Of a DNA stretch of 64,000 bases, positions 59,740-64,000 are shown one piece after another. How positions within the stretch are numbered: position 1 is the stretch's first letter; every line of letters begins with the position of its first letter. A program made the position numbers and the translations under genes. This stretch comes from Fidelibacterota bacterium (GTDB lineage Bacteria; Pseudomonadota; Alphaproteobacteria; Rhodospirillales; Rhodospirillaceae): the NCBI GenBank assembly GCA_947470105.1, contig CANISR010000001.1, positions 36,428 through 100,427 on the forward strand, read 5' to 3'. Under the pieces are notes generated by a model. That model was not told where the DNA came from and made no database searches. It saw only the letters and a program-made list of their open reading frames with translations.

Positions 59740-60906
59740 TCAGACGAGCGCGGCGCGAACCGCGGCGATGATGATGTCCTGGGTCTCGGGCGCCAGATAA
59801 GGATGCATGGGAAGGCTGAGCACTTCCTGCGCCAGGCGGTCCGTGACCGGCAAGCCGCCGGTCACCACGGGATGGCCGCGATAGGGCGGCTGAACGTGGA
59901 TGGGCTTGGGATAGAACACCGCGCTCGAAATCCCCTGCGCCTGCAGGTGGGCGGCGATGCGGTCCCGGCGCGGCGAGCAGATGGTGTATTGCGCCCACAC
60001 CGAAGTACAGCCCGGGGCCACCACCGGCGTGGTCACCACATCTTTGAGGCCGGCAGTGTAGCGCGCGGCGATGCGGTCGCGGGCGGCGCATTCGTCCGGG
60101 AAGATGGCGAGCTTTTCGAGCAGGATCGCCGCCTGGATGGAATCGAACCGTGCGGTGAGTCCAACGCGCACATTCTCGTTGCGGTCCCGGCCCTGGCCGT
60201 GGACGCGAACCTGAATGAGCTTACGGGCGATCTCTTCGTTGTCGGTGAACACCGCGCCGCCGTCGCCGTAACAGCCGAGGGGCTTCGACGGATAGAAGCT
60301 TGTGGCGGTGATCTGGGCGCAGGTGCCGAGCGCGCAGCCCTTATAGGTCGCGCCGTAGGCCTGCGCGGCGTCATCCAGGATCCACAAGCCGTGGGCCTTG
60401 GCCACGTCGTTGAGCGCGTCGTAATCGGCGGGCTGGCCGAACAAGTCCACCGCCAGCACGCAGGCGGGCATGAGGCCGGTCTGCTGGGCGACGCTGATGG
60501 CTTTGGCCAGGCTCACCGGGTCCATGTTGAAAGTGTCGGGGGTGACGTCGACAAAGATGGGCGTGGCGCCCGCGAGGACGATGGCCTCGGCGGTGGCCGT
60601 GAAGGTGAAGGACGGCACGAACACCGCGTCGCCGCGGCCGACGTCGTGGGCCATGAGCGCCATGATCAGGGCGGTGGTGCCGCTGGAGCAGGAGATCACA
60701 TGCTTGGCGCCGCATTGGGCCGCGAGCTTACGCTCCACCTCGGCCACTTCCGGGCCCATGATGAAACCGCCGTGGTCCAGAACCCGGCCGATGGCCGCAT
60801 TGAGCTTCGCGCCCAGCCGATTGCGCTGCGCCTGGAGATCGACCATGGGAATGGTCGGAGCGCCGGCATTTTGAGCGCCAAGCGGGGCGGGTGCGGGATC
60901 GCGCAT
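59740..60906 (-). CDS. DegT/DnrJ/EryC1/StrS family sugar aminotransferase
   Basis: A PLP-dependent aminotransferase for nucleotide keto sugars, 388 residues. The opening PMVDLQAQRNRLGAKLNAAI, then CSSGTTALIMALMA, VPSFTFTATAEAI, ILDDAAQAYGATYKG (Asp178) and the PLP lysine in TSFYPSKPLGCYGDGG (Lys208) are the family signature. WbpE-like 3-aminotransferases share this form. ATG 60906 follows GGACACCC. With the adjacent Gfo/Idh gene it can make a 3-amino-sugar nucleotide for surface glycans; the exact sugar is not established. Confidence 0.9.
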   Translation of the reverse strand: MRDPAPAPLGAQNAGAPTIPMVDLQAQRNRLGAKLNAAIGRVLDHGGFIMGPEVAEVERKLAAQCGAKHVISCSSGTTALIMALMAHDVGRGDAVFVPSFTFTATAEAIVLAGATPIFVDVTPDTFNMDPVSLAKAISVAQQTGLMPACVLAVDLFGQPADYDALNDVAKAHGLWILDDAAQAYGATYKGCALGTCAQITATSFYPSKPLGCYGDGGAVFTDNEEIARKLIQVRVHGQGRDRNENVRVGLTARFDSIQAAILLEKLAIFPDECAARDRIAARYTAGLKDVVTTPVVAPGCTSVWAQYTICSPRRDRIAAHLQAQGISSAVFYPKPIHVQPPYRGHPVVTGGLPVTDRLAQEVLSLPMHPYLAPETQDIIIAAVRAALV

Positions 60907-61055
60907 TAAAGGGTGTCCAGACGGAAGGTTTAGGGTGCGGCGGGAATGGGCTCTAGTGTCGCGATTGAACCTAAACCGTGGTAACAACGCATGCAAATGG
61001 AATGGGTTGCGCGCCTTTGCACAGACCGCAACCCGACCACCTATGGGGTCCTCAG

Positions 61056-62801
61056 GTGAAGCCCGCTAACCTCTATCGCCGCCTGGTCCGTGAAGCCGTC
61101 ACACCCTACCTCGGCCGGTTTTTGGCGGCCGGTGTTTGCATGACGCTGGTGGCCGGCTCCACCGCCGCCCTGGCCTGGCTCATGGACCCGGTGGTCTCCC
61201 AGGTCTTTGTCGCCAAGCGTGCGGACCTGCTGTGGCCCGTGGGCCTCGCGGTCTTCGCCACCTTCGCCGTCAAAGGCTTGGCCACATATGGCCAGACCCT
61301 GATCATGACCCGCGTCGGCCAGACGGTCCTCACCGATCTCCAGAACCGGTTGTTCCGGCATCTCCTGGTGATGGATCTCAGGTTCTTCGCCGCTCACCGC
61401 ACCGGCGCACTGATTTCCCGCCTCACCACCGACATCAATATGATGCGTCTCGCGGTCTCCACCGCCCTCACCGGTTTGGGGCGGGAGTCGCTCTCCATCG
61501 TGTTGCTGGTGGCGGTCATGTTCTACCAGGACTGGTTGTTGGCTTCGATCGCCTTCGTGACTTTCCCGGCGACAGTGATCCCCATCAGCACTCTGGGCCG
61601 GCGTTTGCGCAAGGTCACCGCCAACACCCAAGCCCAGACCGGCACCTTGATGACCATCCTGGAACAGAGCCTCGCCGGCATCCGCCTGGTGAAGGCCTAC
61701 CGCATGGAAACCTACGAGGCCGCGCGCGTTGAGGACCTCACCGGCTCCATCCGCGGCTCCATCATCAAGTCTGAACGGGTGAAAGCGCTGGCGAGCCCAC
61801 TCATGGAAACCATGGGCGGCGTCGCAGTGACAGTGGTGATCGTTTACGGCGGCTGGCGGGTGATCGAAGGCGCCACCACCGCCGGCGCGTTCTTCTCCTT
61901 TATCACCGCGCTGCTCTCCGCCTATCGGCCCATGAAGGCCCTGTCCAACGCCAACGCCGCCGTCAACGAAGGCATTGCCGGGGCCGAGCGGTTGTTCGCG
62001 GTGCTCGATATCGCGCCGGGCGTGGTCGAACACCCGAACGCACCTGCACTCGCGGTGAGGCGCGGTGAGGTGCAGTTCGACACTGTGGGTTTCTCCTATG
62101 CCGACGATACTGATGTCTTGAGCGCCGTGAGTTTCACGGCGCCGGCCGGAAAGACCACGGCGCTGGTGGGACCGTCGGGCGGCGGCAAGACCACCATCCT
62201 CAATCTCATCACCCGCTTCTACGACGTGAACGCCGGCACCATCCGCATCGACGGCGTCAATGTTGCCGACGTTTCCCTGGCGTCGCTGCGGGATTCCATT
62301 GCGCTCGTCAGCCAGGACATTGTGCTGTTCGACGATACGGTGCGCGCCAATATCGGCTACGGCCGTCCGGGCGCCACGGGGACCGAGATCGAAGAAGCGG
62401 GACGCGCAGCGCTCGCCCACGACTTCATCATGGAGTTGCCGTCGGGTTACGACACGCTGGTGGGCGAGCGCGGCCAAAGCCTGTCGGGCGGGCAGCGCCA
62501 GCGCATTGCCATTGCCCGCGCCATTCTCAAGAACGCCCCGATCCTGCTGCTGGACGAAGCCACCAGCGCGCTGGATGCGGAAACCGAACGCCAGGTGCAG
62601 GCGGCTCTCAGCCGCCTGAAGCAAGGGCGCACCACCTTGGTGATCGCGCATCGCCTGTCCACCGTCGCTGCCGCCGATCAGATCGTGGTGGTGGACAAAG
62701 GCCGCATCGCGGAGTCCGGCGACCATCAGGCGTTGATCGCCACCGGCGGTCTCTACGCTCATCTCCATAGTCTGCAGTTCGCCGGCGTTGCCGCCGACTG
62801 A
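61056..62801 (+). CDS. MsbA-like ABC transporter (fused membrane and ATPase domains)
   Basis: A half-transporter of 581 residues, typical of lipid A or lipid-linked glycan flippases. Six hydrophobic helices occupy about residues 20-290. The ATPase has Walker A GPSGGGKT at 372-379, the Q-loop SLVSQDIVLFDD region, the signature LSGGQRQRIAIARA and Walker B ILLLDEATSALDAETE, with the H-loop VIAHRLSTV. The GTG at 61056 has GGGG upstream at good distance; the open frame extends further but the added residues look unlike the family. The gene is divergent from the aminotransferase. Confidence 0.9.
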   Translation: MKPANLYRRLVREAVTPYLGRFLAAGVCMTLVAGSTAALAWLMDPVVSQVFVAKRADLLWPVGLAVFATFAVKGLATYGQTLIMTRVGQTVLTDLQNRLFRHLLVMDLRFFAAHRTGALISRLTTDINMMRLAVSTALTGLGRESLSIVLLVAVMFYQDWLLASIAFVTFPATVIPISTLGRRLRKVTANTQAQTGTLMTILEQSLAGIRLVKAYRMETYEAARVEDLTGSIRGSIIKSERVKALASPLMETMGGVAVTVVIVYGGWRVIEGATTAGAFFSFITALLSAYRPMKALSNANAAVNEGIAGAERLFAVLDIAPGVVEHPNAPALAVRRGEVQFDTVGFSYADDTDVLSAVSFTAPAGKTTALVGPSGGGKTTILNLITRFYDVNAGTIRIDGVNVADVSLASLRDSIALVSQDIVLFDDTVRANIGYGRPGATGTEIEEAGRAALAHDFIMELPSGYDTLVGERGQSLSGGQRQRIAIARAILKNAPILLLDEATSALDAETERQVQAALSRLKQGRTTLVIAHRLSTVAAADQIVVVDKGRIAESGDHQALIATGGLYAHLHSLQFAGVAAD

Positions 62802-62814
62802 TGAATCGGGTTCC

Positions 62815-64000
62815 ATGAATATCGACCACGCCATTGCCTGCTACGAGGCCGGGGACAAGGACGCCGCGCGATTGGCGGCACTGGCGATCCCGGCGAAGAG
62901 CGCCGACTATGGTACCGCACGTAACCTGCTGGCGGTGATCGCCCAGGATCAGGGCCAACAGGCAGAGGCGGAAGCCTATTCTCGCCAAGCCGTCGCGGCG
63001 GCCCCGGGCAACGCGATCTTCCTCAACACGCTCGGCAATGGGTTGCTGGCGCAAGGCCGCAGCGAGGAAGCCGTTGCGGCCATGGCGGAAGCTCACGCGG
63101 CCATGCCGGACCAACCGGATATTCTGTTCAACCTCGCCAACGCCCGGCGCCAGGCCGGTTTCCTTGAAACCGCGGCGGATAGCTTCCAGCGCGTCATCAA
63201 CCTGCGGCCCAATTACATCGGCGCCTACAACAATCTCGCCGTGGTGCTGAAGGCGCTCGGCGATACCGAAGCCGCGGCGACGGTATTGATCGAAGCGGTT
63301 GCGCATGCGCCCGCTTCGGCGGAACTGCGCTTCAACCTCGGCAATGCGCTTCAGGCCGCCGGCCGCCGGGACGCCGCCGAGGGCGCCTATCGCAAGGCGG
63401 TGGCGCTGATGCCCGGCCATGCCGAAGCTCATGCCAATCTTGGTGTGGTGCTGGCGGAAGGCGGCAAAAAGAACGAAGCCCGCGACGCTTTCCGCAAAGC
63501 CATCGCCCTCAATCCCGATCTGGTTCCCGCCTATGTGGGGCTGGCCGATCTGGTGGATGACGGCAGTATGGATGCGGTGGCCCATCGCCGGACGGTGCTG
63601 GCGCTCAATCCCAAACTGGCAGCGGTACGCTCGAGCCTGCTGATGTGCATGCACTATACGAATGTCAGCCGCGAGGAGCTGTTCGCGGAGCATCGGGCCT
63701 TCGGGACGGTTCATGACCGCAAGACGGGACCGACGTTTGCGGCGACGCACGACTTTGCCCCGACCAAACGCCTGCGCGTGGGGTTCGTCTCCGGCGACTT
63801 TCGCTTTCACGCCATGCTGTTTTTCGCACTGCCGGTGCTCCAGGCGCGCCCCCATGATGCGTTCGAGGTATTCTGTTATTCCAACACCGCCCGTACCGAT
63901 GACCACACCCAGGACTTCCGCGCCGCCAGCGACCATTGGCGGGATGTGCGCGGGTTGTCCAACGATGCCCTCGTCAACCTTATCGTCCGCGACCGTATCG
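62815..64000 (+). CDS. TPR protein with O-GlcNAc transferase/SPINDLY-like domain (cut by window end)
   Basis: The first 395 residues are present. Repeated 34-residue TPR helices run from about residue 5 to 275 (NTLGNGLLAQGRSEEAVAAM, FNLANARRQAGFLETAADSF, NNLAVVLKALGDTEAAATVL, FNLGNALQAAGRRDAAEGAY, ANLGVVLAEGGKKNEARDAF). Then begins a Glyco_transf_41 domain: LRVGFVSGDFRFHAMLFFAL, with the conserved His after D-F, and WRDVRGLSNDALVNLIVRDR. Such proteins glycosylate proteins such as flagellins or adhesins. It lies 13 bases after the MsbA-like gene, in the sugar region. The catalytic C-terminus lies outside. Confidence 0.88.
   Translation, partial: MNIDHAIACYEAGDKDAARLAALAIPAKSADYGTARNLLAVIAQDQGQQAEAEAYSRQAVAAAPGNAIFLNTLGNGLLAQGRSEEAVAAMAEAHAAMPDQPDILFNLANARRQAGFLETAADSFQRVINLRPNYIGAYNNLAVVLKALGDTEAAATVLIEAVAHAPASAELRFNLGNALQAAGRRDAAEGAYRKAVALMPGHAEAHANLGVVLAEGGKKNEARDAFRKAIALNPDLVPAYVGLADLVDDGSMDAVAHRRTVLALNPKLAAVRSSLLMCMHYTNVSREELFAEHRAFGTVHDRKTGPTFAATHDFAPTKRLRVGFVSGDFRFHAMLFFALPVLQARPHDAFEVFCYSNTARTDDHTQDFRAASDHWRDVRGLSNDALVNLIVRDRI

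Overview
This 64 kb window is a GC-rich chromosomal segment of an alphaproteobacterium. The evidence is gene content and order. The block mnmE / rho / (large gap) / PEP-synthase regulator / maf / aroE / coaE / dnaQ / secB is the order found around the chromosomal replication origin in Caulobacter and relatives. Other alphaproteobacterial marks are the Tim44-like gene beside mltA and smr, the ftsK-lolA-xth and rph/hrcA-grpE-dnaK-dnaJ groups, the series maeB / mutS / glnD / murJ / trpS / usp / nfu, and two RIME-like intergenic palindromic elements. I cannot place it below class. Almost everything is conserved housekeeping. I see no prophage, insertion sequence, CRISPR array, tRNA or rRNA gene.

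Layout. 1-2.3 kb: the 5' end of mnmE, a small DUF6489 protein, ogt and a quinone oxidoreductase. 2.3-8.4 kb: rho faces leftwards and a PPSR-maf-aroE-coaE-dnaQ operon rightwards, separated by a 680-base gap with seven CcrM-type GANTC sites and a DnaA-box-like 9-mer; this is my candidate oriC. 8.5-12 kb: a structured, T-run-ended stretch, then envelope genes (Tim44-like, mltA, an unknown membrane protein) and smr. 12-22.2 kb, mostly leftward: hslU-hslV (hslV seems to start at ATT), xth, lolA, ftsK, a PLP aminotransferase, hemW, rdgB, rph. 22.4-28.3 kb: the heat-shock group hrcA-grpE, dnaK, dnaJ, with an alkB-like gene on the other strand. 28.4-35.6 kb: dapB, nth, a bactofilin, a PfkB kinase, typA behind a promoter/terminator-like leader, and an AmpG-like transporter. 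35.6-50.5 kb: phoR, maeB, mutS, a small membrane protein, glnD, murJ, trpS, a DUF4287 protein, a nitroreductase and nfu. 50.6-52.8 kb: a coupled TauE/SafE - TIGR02186 - universal stress operon.

52.8-64 kb is a surface-carbohydrate region: gmd-fcl (GDP-L-fucose), a FlaA1/CapD-type nucleotide-sugar dehydratase with an SMK-type active site, a Gfo/Idh/MocA oxidoreductase overlapping operonically with a DegT-type sugar aminotransferase, an MsbA-like flippase and a TPR/O-GlcNAc-transferase-like protein cut by the window end. purH sits inside this region and is preceded by a ZTP (pfl) riboswitch whose last segment can pair with the purH ribosome binding site.

The most useful observations beyond routine annotation are the candidate oriC, the ZTP riboswitch with a visible expression platform, the ATT start of hslV, the structured element ahead of the Tim44-like gene, and several palindromic intergenic elements. 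I found no convincing wholly new system.
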